64,000 nucleotides of DNA from a virus, in the IMG/VR virus record IMGVR_UViG_3300023174_000046, positions 124,001 to 188,000 of that record; one strand, 5' to 3'. The notes beneath the pieces were generated by a model, which did not search any database, was not told the origin of the DNA, and saw only the letters and a program-made list of their open reading frames with translations. Below are positions 9,262 to 18,751 of this stretch, piece after piece (within the stretch, counting starts at the first letter, position 1; each line of letters begins with the position of its first letter). The position numbers and the translations under genes are program-made.

Positions 9262-10184
9262 AAATATCCTCTATCTGTGTAGCTAATGATTGGTATGTTG
9301 GTGAAATATACCAATATATCATTCAACAGTTTATTGAAAAATATCCTAATATAAAATTTAATGTTACAGACAACAAATCTTTTGCCTCAAAATATGATAT
9401 TAACAATGATACCCACAAAAATTCAATAGCTAATATATATAATTTGCTGATATATAATCCTAAAAATAATAAACTATTTGTTAATAGCCTTAATGACTAT
9501 GCACCGTATTGTTTGATGAACGGCACAGGTGTTGAAAAATTTGATTTGGTAGGGTTTGGCTGTGTTTCAAATCATAATCAGTACACTATTGATAGTTTCA
9601 AACCCTACAATATCATACCTTCTTTTTATATTTTAGAAAATATGAGCGATTTCGAACGCATACAAAAGTATAAGAATAAGCCTAGAAAGTTCAACAGTGC
9701 GTATTTCTTAGGTTTACTATATAACAGAAGAAAAGAATACTTTGATACATTTAAAGATAGTGATTTAGTAAAAATTTATAATAAAGATGAATTCTGGAAA
9801 AATAGGGATGATTATTTTTGTGAACTGTCCGATTACAAGATGTCTTTTAGTATGGATGGTGCTGCATTAATTTGTCACCGTGATATTGAATCAATAGGTT
9901 TGGGTAATATTTTAGTTAGAGAGTATCTGGACGTGAGAATGCATGATCCTTTATTACCCAATATACATTATATTGAAGCCGTTACAAAAAAAGAAAAAGA
10001 AACTATGCGAATACAAGACTGTAAAGAGTTAATAATAAATAGAATAAACGATTTTATTAGTAATGAAAAATTAGTCACAGATTATTTAAATGAATGCAGC
10101 AGTTGGTTTCAACGCAATTGCATTCCTGAAAACCAATTTAAAATCGTTGAAGATATAACCAACAGTCTAGAACTCCTTCGTTGA
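9252..10184 (+). CDS. Putative CAP10/GT90-like glycosyltransferase
   Basis: A 310-residue protein overlapping the previous gene by 10 nt. The segment KMSFSMDGAALICHRDIE followed by GLGNILVRE resembles the donor-binding part of CAP10 (GT90) enzymes, in which an arginine-containing loop precedes a Gly-rich turn. CAP10 members transfer xylose or glucose to glycans or proteins. The N-terminal 150 residues match nothing I recognise. A glycosyltransferase is likely from context; the exact family is uncertain. Confidence 0.4.
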   Translation: MVLEISSICVANDWYVGEIYQYIIQQFIEKYPNIKFNVTDNKSFASKYDINNDTHKNSIANIYNLLIYNPKNNKLFVNSLNDYAPYCLMNGTGVEKFDLVGFGCVSNHNQYTIDSFKPYNIIPSFYILENMSDFERIQKYKNKPRKFNSAYFLGLLYNRRKEYFDTFKDSDLVKIYNKDEFWKNRDDYFCELSDYKMSFSMDGAALICHRDIESIGLGNILVREYLDVRMHDPLLPNIHYIEAVTKKEKETMRIQDCKELIINRINDFISNEKLVTDYLNECSSWFQRNCIPENQFKIVEDITNSLELLR

Positions 10185-10207
10185 TATATAGAAAAAGCAA
10201 ATAATAT
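10181..10207 (+). promoter_or_regulatory. Sigma70-like promoter for the second FkbM gene
   Basis: TTGATA, 15 nt spacer, TAATAT, then 6 nt to ATG 10214. The expected +1 is the start codon. Confidence 0.5.
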
Positions 10208-10213
10208 ATTATT

Positions 10214-10909
10214 ATGTCGTACGATCATATAAAGAAATGGGACGACATTTTTTGTGCACAACATGTTATAAATCTAGTTAACCACATTTCGAGTTTGCTC
10301 TTAAAAAATAATATCAACCAAATAAACTATCTGGATATTGGTGCAAACGTGGGTAAAGTCTACGATTTATTATCAGAAAGAATACCAATTAACAAAGCAT
10401 ATCTTGTTGAAGCCAGTCCCCTACTTTTTAACTATATCAAACAAAAATATACAAATAATTCAAAAGTACAATTGTTTAATTTTGCCGCTTATAACGAAGA
10501 AACAAAAATTCAATTTGATCAATCTTCAATGCTTCATCAATTTGAAACAGATGGATCAAATTTAAATTTAGGTCTTTCTAAAATTCAACACACACCCCAA
10601 TCTGTTAGTATTGATGCAAAGCGTGTCTCAACATTTTTAAATGAGCGTCAGCTTTTTAGTGAATTATCTTTTATAAAAATAGACACTGAAACAGTAGATT
10701 TCATGATACTTGAAGATTTGCTAAAAGTCATATCGTTATTTGACGTTAAACCACTTATTGAATTTGAAAAAAATCATTTCATACAAGGCTTGAGCGATGA
10801 ACAAGCTCAGCATATACTTGATAAATTTGTAAACTATGGTTATAAACCATTGAATTTAGGTCAATGTTACGGCGACGGGCTGTTAATACCGGAAGGGTTT
10901 GTAGAGTAA
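10214..10909 (+). CDS. FkbM-family methyltransferase
   Basis: A 231-residue protein with YLDIGANVGK at about residue 38 (SAM loop), YLVEAS, FNFAAYN and FIKIDTETVD near residue 154, the FkbM pattern. The second FkbM enzyme in this block is only distantly similar to the first, so they probably methylate different positions or sugars. Unlike its upstream neighbours it is preceded by a 29-nt gap with a sigma70-like promoter, so it could be expressed separately. One nucleotide separates it from the HtrL-GT2 fusion. Confidence 0.8.
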   Translation: MSYDHIKKWDDIFCAQHVINLVNHISSLLLKNNINQINYLDIGANVGKVYDLLSERIPINKAYLVEASPLLFNYIKQKYTNNSKVQLFNFAAYNEETKIQFDQSSMLHQFETDGSNLNLGLSKIQHTPQSVSIDAKRVSTFLNERQLFSELSFIKIDTETVDFMILEDLLKVISLFDVKPLIEFEKNHFIQGLSDEQAQHILDKFVNYGYKPLNLGQCYGDGLLIPEGFVE

Positions 10910-10910
10910 T

Positions 10911-12575
10911 ATGAATAATTTAACGTTAGTTACAGGTATTTGGGATTTAAGGCGCGACCAAGCGGGTGAAGGTTTTAAGCGACCTTTTACCCATTATATT
11001 GTAAAGTTTACCGAACTCCTAAGAGCCGCTAAAGAATACAATATGGTTGTTTATATTGAAGAAAAGTATAAAGATTTGGTATTGAGTATAAGAGATCCAC
11101 AAAATACACAAATTCGTATAAAAGAAGTTGATGAGTTCAAAACAAGCTTTCCTTTTTACGATAAAATTACAGAAATAAGAAATAAAGACAGTTGGCTGAA
11201 TCAAGCTGGTTGGTTACGCGAAAGCACGCAAGCAACTATGGAACTTTATAACCCCATGGTTATGTCAAAGTTGTTCATGCTTCACGACGAAAAAATTAGA
11301 AATTCTTTTAATACAGATTATTTTTATTGGATTGATGGTGGGTTAACTAGCACTGTGCATCACGGTTATTTTTCAAAAGAAAAAATATTAGACAAAATAC
11401 CAAAAATTACAGATAAATTTCTTTTTATAGCATTCCCTTATGCAGAAGGAGATGAGATACATGGGTTTACTAGAACAAAAATGAATGAGTTGGCACAAAC
11501 AAAGAATGTAGAGTATGTTTGCCGTGGAGGTTTTTTTGGTGGTCATAAGAATAATATATCGGACATTAACGGTATATATTACTCTCTTTTAAGCAGTACC
11601 CTTAATGACGGATACATGGGCACAGAAGAAAGCATCTTTACCCTCATGACATATACTCACCCGCACTTGTTTGCAAAACATATGATAGATGGCAATGGCC
11701 TTGTTGGTAAATTTTTTGAAGATATTAAAAACACACCATTTACTGAAAATAAAATTACACTAAATAATTATTCTGGTGTCAACTTATATGTTCTATCATT
11801 TAACTCACCAGAGCAGTTTGAGAGATTAATTGAAAGCTATTTAAAGCAACCTGGGTTTGTGCGTGAAACAAAAAATATTTTAATAGATAATAGTACAGAC
11901 CCTGCAGTTAATGACAAATATGTGGAGCTTTGCGCAAAATTTAATTTTGAACACATTAAAAAAGATAATATAGGTATTTGTGGTGGAAGACAATTTGTTG
12001 CAGAGCATTTCAATACTACTGACGCAAAATATTATATGTTTCTTGAAGATGATATGAATTTATGTGATGAAAATTTTAAATTTTGTAAAAACGGATTTTC
12101 AAGAAATATCGAAAATCTTTACTATAAGATTCAAAAAATTATGGATAAAGAAGATTATGATTTTCTTAAGCTCTCATTTACAGAGTTTTTTGGTGATAAT
12201 ATGACCCAGTGGTCGTGGTATAATGTACCGCAGTCTATAAGAGAGCTGTACTGGCCAGGTAAAGTTAAACTACCTGTAATAGGATTAGACCCTAACGCAC
12301 CGAAGACAGTTTTTAAGAATATAGGCAGTGTAGATGGTTTAAGTTATATTGATGGTGAGATATACTATTGTAACTGGCCTCAAATTGTATCGCGAGCTGG
12401 CAATAAAAGAATGTTTCTTAGCACTAAATGGGATCATCCCTTTGAGCAGACATGGATGTCTTATATGTATCAGCTAACTAAGAGAGACATGTTAAAAAGC
12501 GCAGTTTTGTTAGCGTCACCTATAAATCATGAGAGATTTGCCTTTTATAAAAGCGAAGAGAGAAGAGAGAACTAA
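10911..12575 (+). CDS. Two-domain glycosyltransferase: HtrL/YibB-like plus GT2-like
   Basis: A 554-residue protein with two halves. Residues 1-275 resemble HtrL/YibB (TLVTGIWDLRR, a K..ELL..A segment, YFYWIDGG near residue 140 as a D-containing site). Residues about 285-520 form a GT-A domain: LYVLSFNSPEQFERLIESYL, LIDNSTD, NIGICGGRQF, and YYMFLEDDMNL near residue 378 as the metal-binding DxD. The fusion suggests two successive sugar additions by one chain. It ends the first sugar block. The next gene is structural and has its own late motif starting at the stop codon. Confidence 0.65.
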   Translation: MNNLTLVTGIWDLRRDQAGEGFKRPFTHYIVKFTELLRAAKEYNMVVYIEEKYKDLVLSIRDPQNTQIRIKEVDEFKTSFPFYDKITEIRNKDSWLNQAGWLRESTQATMELYNPMVMSKLFMLHDEKIRNSFNTDYFYWIDGGLTSTVHHGYFSKEKILDKIPKITDKFLFIAFPYAEGDEIHGFTRTKMNELAQTKNVEYVCRGGFFGGHKNNISDINGIYYSLLSSTLNDGYMGTEESIFTLMTYTHPHLFAKHMIDGNGLVGKFFEDIKNTPFTENKITLNNYSGVNLYVLSFNSPEQFERLIESYLKQPGFVRETKNILIDNSTDPAVNDKYVELCAKFNFEHIKKDNIGICGGRQFVAEHFNTTDAKYYMFLEDDMNLCDENFKFCKNGFSRNIENLYYKIQKIMDKEDYDFLKLSFTEFFGDNMTQWSWYNVPQSIRELYWPGKVKLPVIGLDPNAPKTVFKNIGSVDGLSYIDGEIYYCNWPQIVSRAGNKRMFLSTKWDHPFEQTWMSYMYQLTKRDMLKSAVLLASPINHERFAFYKSEERREN

Positions 12576-12582
12576 TTAAATA
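12575..12582 (+). promoter_or_regulatory. Late promoter ATTAAATA
   Basis: Exactly 5 nt before GTG 12588, which marks the return from sugar genes to virion genes. Confidence 0.65.
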
Positions 12583-12587
12583 ATAGT

Positions 12588-13277
12588 GTGAATACAGTTG
12601 TAGTAAACCTATCTTCTAAGCAAGATCCTGGCGATATTGTAATGTACAACCATTACTGGTTTTCAGATCCTCTATCCGGCACAAATATTGCATACCCAGT
12701 TACTGCAAATGGTGATTTCTTTACATACAGTACTACTCCTACAGTAACAGCAGATGATGGTAACTTTTTTCCATGGGGATATATTTTCCAAGACACATCT
12801 GAAACTATATATGCGGGCAAATACAAAGGCCTTACAACTTTGAATATCAATGCGTCGGGCCTATCAACTGATTATTTTCCCATCTTGCGTATATATTATG
12901 ATTTTGGTGATGGTGAAGTATACAATAACTCCAGAAATGTATTAATCGATTATTCCAAGCTTGCTATTGACTCTTTTATCAATGGCTATGGTTACGGCGA
13001 TCCCAAATTTGTGCCTGTAAACCATACCTACCAACCAAGTGATACTACTTTCACTGTTACCTATACAGCGCATGTACAAGTGTTTAATGGTAGTTTGGTT
13101 ACCAACAACTTCTTCATTATAATAGACTTAGTACAAGATTCTATATTTGATTTTGATGATATAAATCTGTTAGATACAAAGTTCATATCATTATCTGATA
13201 AAACCATCATAAACGTGTTAGAAGCCTCTAAACCTGAATATATTCTAAATAATCTTTTAAAATATAGTAATACCTAG
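12588..13277 (+). CDS. Virion protein with PKD-like strand pattern
   Basis: A 229-residue protein starting at GTG, 5 nt after a late motif. The central part has IYYDFGDGEVYNN and later VPVNHTYQ, the DFGDG and NHTY pair of PKD or immunoglobulin-like surface domains. The last 50 residues are more helical (LLDTKFISLSDKTII). It opens the baseplate/fibre block of 12.6-22 kb. Probably a fibre or baseplate accessory protein; no enzymatic motif is seen. Confidence 0.5.
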   Translation: MNTVVVNLSSKQDPGDIVMYNHYWFSDPLSGTNIAYPVTANGDFFTYSTTPTVTADDGNFFPWGYIFQDTSETIYAGKYKGLTTLNINASGLSTDYFPILRIYYDFGDGEVYNNSRNVLIDYSKLAIDSFINGYGYGDPKFVPVNHTYQPSDTTFTVTYTAHVQVFNGSLVTNNFFIIIDLVQDSIFDFDDINLLDTKFISLSDKTIINVLEASKPEYILNNLLKYSNT

Positions 13278-13291
13278 AAAGTATTGAAATT

Positions 13292-13299
13292 CATAAATA
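13292..13299 (+). promoter_or_regulatory. Late promoter CATAAATA
   Basis: Late motif 6 nt upstream of ATG 13306. Confidence 0.65.
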
Positions 13300-13305
13300 T
13301 TTTAG

Positions 13306-16300
13306 ATGGAAATCAGACCTTTAAATAAAACTACATTCCCGTCATTGAGATTGCAGTATAGTCTTGATTCAACGGTAAATGTAAACAGTGATAATTTCGA
13401 AAACGAGCAAAATCTTGATGTTCTTCTTAATAATTTCTTAAGCGATGCACGTGATGCATCTTCTAATAAATACAGCAATTTTTATTTAACAAATAGGGTC
13501 AATTTAAGTCAAAATATTGAGTTCAAAGAACTAGCAAACCCTGAAGTAGAAGTATTCACAACATGGTTAGCATCTGATGCTGACAGACAATTAAACACAA
13601 AAACAGATTTTTGGACCATTGGAACTGATATTGAAGGGGCAACGACACTGCAGGATGTCGCAGCCTCAGGTATTTTTGTTTCAATTGACAATACATATAT
13701 TTTTGATGTAGAGTTATTAAATGAAAAAGTTTGTAGGGTAGGCCACACCTATAATAACTATACAAGATATCTGACCATAAATTATCTCAACGCAACAGGT
13801 AATAGCTTTTTTTGTCTCAATAACGGGCAAGATCCTTATGATTTAAATTCTACACAAACGTTTTGCTATTTGTATGATAGGAAAAATGATTTTATTGTTC
13901 TTTATAAACTTATAAATGATATTGCTTATATTGTCTATACATTTGAAACTACAAAAGATATTTCCCTTGCAATACCCCTTACATCAGATGATTTTGGGTT
14001 TACGAACGATCAAATTTATAGATGCAGGGCACGTTTTGAATCTGCAAACAAACCAATTGTCAATAGCATATGGGCACAATATGAAAAAGGATTCAAGGAT
14101 AATAATTTAACAATCGACGATAGACCTGCACCATACAATATCTACTGCCCATCATACGCAAGCATTGATACAAACTTTCTTGTTAACACAGAATACTACA
14201 ACCTTTCTAATAATACATTACCGATTAACATATTAACTCTTAAAAATACAACCACACCCGAAAATTATGAATCGAAAAATAACCCTTTTGCGGTAAGAGA
14301 ACCTGAAATACAGCAACGTCAATACAGAAAACTCTTTACCGGTACAAATCAAATCGGTGGTTATGATAACATCAGACTTAGTTACGAAACATTTACAAGT
14401 CAGCGCAAATTTGAACCTGATAAACTAACATATTTTCATGCACCACAAGATTTGTTTCCATACTTGCAGCTTAATATTAAAGATACAGGTTTGATTGAAA
14501 GCGGGTCTATAGCAGGTGACCATCCTCTAAAATCAGATAAAATTTTTAAAAAGAAAGCCGGGTACAAGTATACCTCTCCGTTTGGTAATGCGAGTAATGA
14601 ACAAAATGGTTCTTTTCTTTGCTCTTGGCTATCGGGAGCTGACAGCATAACAACTAGACCCATATGGTTAGACCGGTATTATTTTCCTGACCAAACAACT
14701 TATCTTGCTGCTATGACAGCTGCGGTTAACCCCTTTATTAATTATATTTCAGAAGTGCAGGGTGTAAGAAATGAGCTTCCGTTTTTAAAGCAAGTTGTGG
14801 TTGATATACCTAGCCGGTTAGCATTTGAGCCTGGCGTGCAATATGCATATCATCATATTGGTAAAAATACAACAAATCAACTAATAGAAACTCTTGATAA
14901 TGTATTGTTTGAAAAAAATTTACCTGTCTACACAAATACAACATATGATGTTCTTACTGGTGAGCTAATAGATCAAGAACAACAAGAGTATGTTTTTGAT
15001 GGTTTTCGTTACGGAAAAACAGATCGCATATCAAGTCCTGGAAACTTCAACCAATTCACATTAAACTTTTACATGTATGTGAATGATTGGCAGTCTAATT
15101 TCGGTAATCAAATTATTGGCAATTATGTTAATGATGGATTTGGTGTATACAATACAAACTACGTTACACCGTTTATTACTTTACTTTCACCATCCGCAAT
15201 TAATATTTTTAATACAGATGGTATACTAGCAGATAGAAAGTCTTTTGATTCTAAAGTCACCAATATTTTTAAGTATGATCAATGTGAAGATTATTTTGCT
15301 GTAAAAGCAGATAATATTGTTATTAGAGTTGATACAGATAATGTCTCGTTAAACAAGTATGCTTTTGGGAATATAGGCAGCTCACGATCTATATACACAT
15401 TTAACGATAATTTAGCTTTTGTATTAACAGGCAGTCAATCCAATGCTTTTTATTGCATTAACACTGATACAGGTGGCTTGTCCGGTTACAACCAAACACC
15501 TTACCTTTACGATGCTGCAAATATAATTGATTTTACAAATACCGGGTTTTTAAATATTCTTACACACAAAAAACAAATTTATGTAATACAAGGATATTCA
15601 CCACAAATACTAAACAACGACATTTACTTTAGTTGGGGCAACTTCTTGTGGCAATTCAATACAATCACTAAAGAGAGATATTCTGCATACAAATTTAACA
15701 CACTAATTGACTTTAATGTTGATTTAGATGGTAATTTATGGGCTTTGCATGATAGTAATAAAATTTCGAAACTTGACACATCAGTAGATAAAAATGTTTT
15801 ATTTACAAAAACATTAGATCTTTCAGGCACCTTTTCGAATATAGATTTACTTTCCTATTTCCAGGGCAATGCCTACAAAAAAGAAATGTTAGTCTATTCA
15901 CGTTTAAGTGGGGCTGATCCTAAATTAAGAATGGATAAGATTGATTATGATGGCAATGTCGTTATGACAACATTGCTCCCTAGCTACCTCTCTGCTTCTG
16001 TTACTGATAATAACGGAATTACTTCAAAAACAGATACAACAGGTGGTGATTATGCAAGATACTATGTAAAAGAACAGTACCCCAAGAATAACTTGTCTGC
16101 AAAAATTAGATTAAGAAATGTTTATGATTTCGGTAAAACAAGAAAAATTGATTTGAAGTTTAATCTCTCTGCTGTGGACATTGGTTATCACCATGTGAGT
16201 GTCAGAGCTGATACATATAAAGGTATCATGTCGCTATATTTTGATGGTGAGCTCGTAGGGAATCAATATTTTGAAGAAAATAACTTTATCTTTAACAATC

Positions 16301-16728
16301 TTCTCAAAGAACCTTTTTATGCTGGCGCAACACCTTCATTTAATAATAAACTACTTGCGACTAGATTGAGACAAAAAGATACATTCCTTACAAATAATTT
16401 AAAACTAAAAAATATATACCTTTACAACAGACCACTTGATTACCATGAAATCGGATTACATGTAAAGCAAGGATTAGATTTCTATCCTGTTAGCTTTGAT
16501 ATCCCATCTGGTCGTCGTAATATATTAGATGAAATTGAGTACATCTTTAAAAATAAGATTCCAGGGTTTAAGACAGGCATCTTTGATCTTGAAATTAAAA
16601 ATACTGGGATCACAGACCCAGCACTAAGAATTACATTGGAAAAGCAAATCAAACAAACTCTTGCTAGCTGTATACCTTCGTATACAAAATTAAGAGATAT
16701 TATATGGAGTGACCCAAATGCAAGCTAA
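13306..16728 (+). CDS. Large baseplate/tail structural protein with LamG-like domain
   Basis: An 1140-residue protein, Asn/Tyr/Phe-rich and without signal peptide, typical of large myovirus baseplate proteins. Residues about 955-1050 look like a LamG/concanavalin domain: YHHVSVRADTYKGIMSLYFDG, then VGNQYF and LKNIYLYNRPLD. The centre (about 690-860) has propeller-like segments with alternating D-G and LW.L strands. The last 60 residues (LRITLEKQIKQTLASCIPSYTKL) are helical and may anchor it. The next gene overlaps by about 11 nt, so the two are probably made together. I cannot name a T4 equivalent. Confidence 0.6.
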   Translation: MEIRPLNKTTFPSLRLQYSLDSTVNVNSDNFENEQNLDVLLNNFLSDARDASSNKYSNFYLTNRVNLSQNIEFKELANPEVEVFTTWLASDADRQLNTKTDFWTIGTDIEGATTLQDVAASGIFVSIDNTYIFDVELLNEKVCRVGHTYNNYTRYLTINYLNATGNSFFCLNNGQDPYDLNSTQTFCYLYDRKNDFIVLYKLINDIAYIVYTFETTKDISLAIPLTSDDFGFTNDQIYRCRARFESANKPIVNSIWAQYEKGFKDNNLTIDDRPAPYNIYCPSYASIDTNFLVNTEYYNLSNNTLPINILTLKNTTTPENYESKNNPFAVREPEIQQRQYRKLFTGTNQIGGYDNIRLSYETFTSQRKFEPDKLTYFHAPQDLFPYLQLNIKDTGLIESGSIAGDHPLKSDKIFKKKAGYKYTSPFGNASNEQNGSFLCSWLSGADSITTRPIWLDRYYFPDQTTYLAAMTAAVNPFINYISEVQGVRNELPFLKQVVVDIPSRLAFEPGVQYAYHHIGKNTTNQLIETLDNVLFEKNLPVYTNTTYDVLTGELIDQEQQEYVFDGFRYGKTDRISSPGNFNQFTLNFYMYVNDWQSNFGNQIIGNYVNDGFGVYNTNYVTPFITLLSPSAINIFNTDGILADRKSFDSKVTNIFKYDQCEDYFAVKADNIVIRVDTDNVSLNKYAFGNIGSSRSIYTFNDNLAFVLTGSQSNAFYCINTDTGGLSGYNQTPYLYDAANIIDFTNTGFLNILTHKKQIYVIQGYSPQILNNDIYFSWGNFLWQFNTITKERYSAYKFNTLIDFNVDLDGNLWALHDSNKISKLDTSVDKNVLFTKTLDLSGTFSNIDLLSYFQGNAYKKEMLVYSRLSGADPKLRMDKIDYDGNVVMTTLLPSYLSASVTDNNGITSKTDTTGGDYARYYVKEQYPKNNLSAKIRLRNVYDFGKTRKIDLKFNLSAVDIGYHHVSVRADTYKGIMSLYFDGELVGNQYFEENNFIFNNLLKEPFYAGATPSFNNKLLATRLRQKDTFLTNNLKLKNIYLYNRPLDYHEIGLHVKQGLDFYPVSFDIPSGRRNILDEIEYIFKNKIPGFKTGIFDLEIKNTGITDPALRITLEKQIKQTLASCIPSYTKLRDIIWSDPNAS

Positions 16729-18448
16729 AGACATAGTTAAACTCTACAACTACAATTACGATAGATCGCTCGGGATACCGCATAGCTTGCCCTACAGTCT
16801 TGATTCTATTCTTTTGCCTAACAATGAAATTGCATACCACACAACCATTAATGAGGTTTACGCCAAGTTACAGGCAAATTTAATTTATTTGTATTCCCTC
16901 ACTAAATTATCTGATAACAATATACCAGTAGATTATGCGAAAATAGCGTCAGGTACACCCACTGCTTTCTATCCTGCCTCAGGCGCTTTTAGATGGATAT
17001 CTACTGATATAATTACATCAAATCAAAGCAAACCACTCTCATCCTACGGTTTGCCTCAACTAGATAAATTAAACGATGGTAAATTTTATGAAAACAATGT
17101 TCTGGGTGGTGGTTCCAATCTTGGTTTTTTTGTTTCAAATAATTACATTTATGCATTAACATCCAACTACACCCAAAACACTATTGGTGTTCTTATTTCT
17201 GCTAATAGAGTTACAGAAAGTTCACAGTTTACTTTTTCAAATCTTAATTCTATAGCTTTTGATGGTAATATTTTTATATATGTAGCGGATAGTGGTCTCG
17301 ATTCAATATACAAATATGATATTTCTAATTTAATTTTTGAAGATAATTTAATCGGTAGAAAAATTCTCTATGTTGATAGCATGGGCGGTACCGGCACATA
17401 CCAAGATAGAGATAAGTTTAACAACCCTTCACATATTAATATATACGGAAGTGATTTATATGTTGTAGATAAAAATAATTATTGTGTGAAAGTTTTTGAT
17501 AGCAATCTGAACTGGAAGACAACATATAGAAGAAAAGCACTATTTCAGCAAAATAATGTCACAGCTTTCAGAGTTAATCCTTATAATAATTTATTTTATT
17601 TTGGATTTGAAGATAGGTTTACTATTTTAACTTCACAATTAACAGTGCCTCTACCACCTGCGACACCTAAAATTTTAGAAGGCAACATACCGTACGATGC
17701 GCAAAGGGCATCTATACCTACTAATGTTGATATTAACGATACTGTATTGTATAGCTTATCATCATTTTTGCTCTCTGGTGAAAATATTGTTGATTTTAGC
17801 TTTTCAAAAGTAGATAAAAATATTTTTTATATTATTACAAATAAAAACATATACAAGAGATTTATAAGCAAGCCAGATGCATATATCGGTCAGTTCCAGC
17901 TTTCACGAGATAATCTCTATATTGATAATTTCAAATTTAGTTATCTTGAAACATATGACGATAATACTGATAATCTCATTGTTTACGGCAATAGAAATAA
18001 CGCAGGCATATTTTATTCTTTCTTAGAAGACTCCAATTACATAACAATTTTAACAAATAATGATCTAGATTTTTATACTATACAAGAAATTGATATAGAT
18101 CCTGAAGAGTATTCACAAGATTGGGTATTTTCCAAAGCTAATCATAAGATCTTACTCAATATTCTCGCAATGAGAGATAGAATAGTAAAGAGATTTGCTG
18201 GTAAATATGATGAAGACGGCAATCTATTGTTTTTTGGTACTCTATATTTACTTGATAATGAAATACAAAAAGAACAGTTTGATTTATCGTTGAATTATTT
18301 TGTCGGGGTCAATGAAATGTTTAGTAATTCTGTAATAAACAGAAGTATTAAGAAATTCTACAGTCTTCAAACACAAATGCTAAGTGTTTTAAGAGATACA
18401 GCTGTAAACGTATACCCCCCACTAACATCTATAAGGGTGGTAACATAA
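16718..18448 (+). CDS. Tail structural protein with NHL/propeller-like repeats
   Basis: A 576-residue protein. I place the start at ATG 16718, 8 nt after a GGAG and inside the end of the previous gene; GTG 16709 is an alternative. The middle holds NHL-like repeats such as IYVADSGLDSIYKYD and LYVVDKNNYCVKVFD. The C-terminal 100 residues are helical (HKILLNILAMRDRIVKRF). Its overlap with the 1140-residue protein suggests a pair in the same baseplate or fibre assembly. No catalytic motif is visible. Confidence 0.55.
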   Translation: MQAKDIVKLYNYNYDRSLGIPHSLPYSLDSILLPNNEIAYHTTINEVYAKLQANLIYLYSLTKLSDNNIPVDYAKIASGTPTAFYPASGAFRWISTDIITSNQSKPLSSYGLPQLDKLNDGKFYENNVLGGGSNLGFFVSNNYIYALTSNYTQNTIGVLISANRVTESSQFTFSNLNSIAFDGNIFIYVADSGLDSIYKYDISNLIFEDNLIGRKILYVDSMGGTGTYQDRDKFNNPSHINIYGSDLYVVDKNNYCVKVFDSNLNWKTTYRRKALFQQNNVTAFRVNPYNNLFYFGFEDRFTILTSQLTVPLPPATPKILEGNIPYDAQRASIPTNVDINDTVLYSLSSFLLSGENIVDFSFSKVDKNIFYIITNKNIYKRFISKPDAYIGQFQLSRDNLYIDNFKFSYLETYDDNTDNLIVYGNRNNAGIFYSFLEDSNYITILTNNDLDFYTIQEIDIDPEEYSQDWVFSKANHKILLNILAMRDRIVKRFAGKYDEDGNLLFFGTLYLLDNEIQKEQFDLSLNYFVGVNEMFSNSVINRSIKKFYSLQTQMLSVLRDTAVNVYPPLTSIRVVT

Positions 18449-18450
18449 AT

Positions 18451-18471
18451 TTTTACGTTTAAAACGTAAAA
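18451..18471. repeat. Near-perfect 21-base palindrome between virion genes
   Basis: TTTTACGTTT is followed, after one A, by AAACGTAAAA. It lies directly after the stop of the upstream gene and 6 nt before an exact TATAAATA late promoter. It could be a weak hairpin terminator or a protein-binding site. Confidence 0.55.
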
Positions 18472-18476
18472 TTACT

Positions 18477-18484
18477 TATAAATA
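18477..18484 (+). promoter_or_regulatory. Late promoter TATAAATA (exact T4 consensus)
   Basis: Exactly 5 nt before ATG 18490. Confidence 0.8.
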
Positions 18485-18489
18485 CATAT

Positions 18490-18747
18490 ATGGCTGGAAA
18501 TGCACGATTTCATAACAAGTATCATAGAGCTAATCATCATACAACACCTTCTGGCACAATACCTGATAGTGGTTCAGATCCTATAGCATCACCACAATAT
18601 CCATTTCAAGGCGATTTTGTTATCAACGGTACACTTTCAGCTAGTGGTGGGTTAAAAATGCAAGGTCTATCTGGTATAAATTATTCTGCCACTATTAACG
18701 CTTTAACCTGGACATGGAAAAACGGAATATTGGTAAGCGTGGTATAA
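18490..18747 (+). CDS. Small virion-associated protein
   Basis: An 85-residue protein, His-rich at the N-terminus (FHNKYHRANHHTT), with a short Gly/Ser middle and a C-terminal strand pattern (GDFVINGTLSASGGLKMQ) common in fibre N-terminal regions. It has the best late promoter in the window and is followed after 4 nt by a fibre gene. Probably a connector or small fibre component; function unknown. Confidence 0.55.
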   Translation: MAGNARFHNKYHRANHHTTPSGTIPDSGSDPIASPQYPFQGDFVINGTLSASGGLKMQGLSGINYSATINALTWTWKNGILVSVV

Positions 18748-18751
18748 TAAA

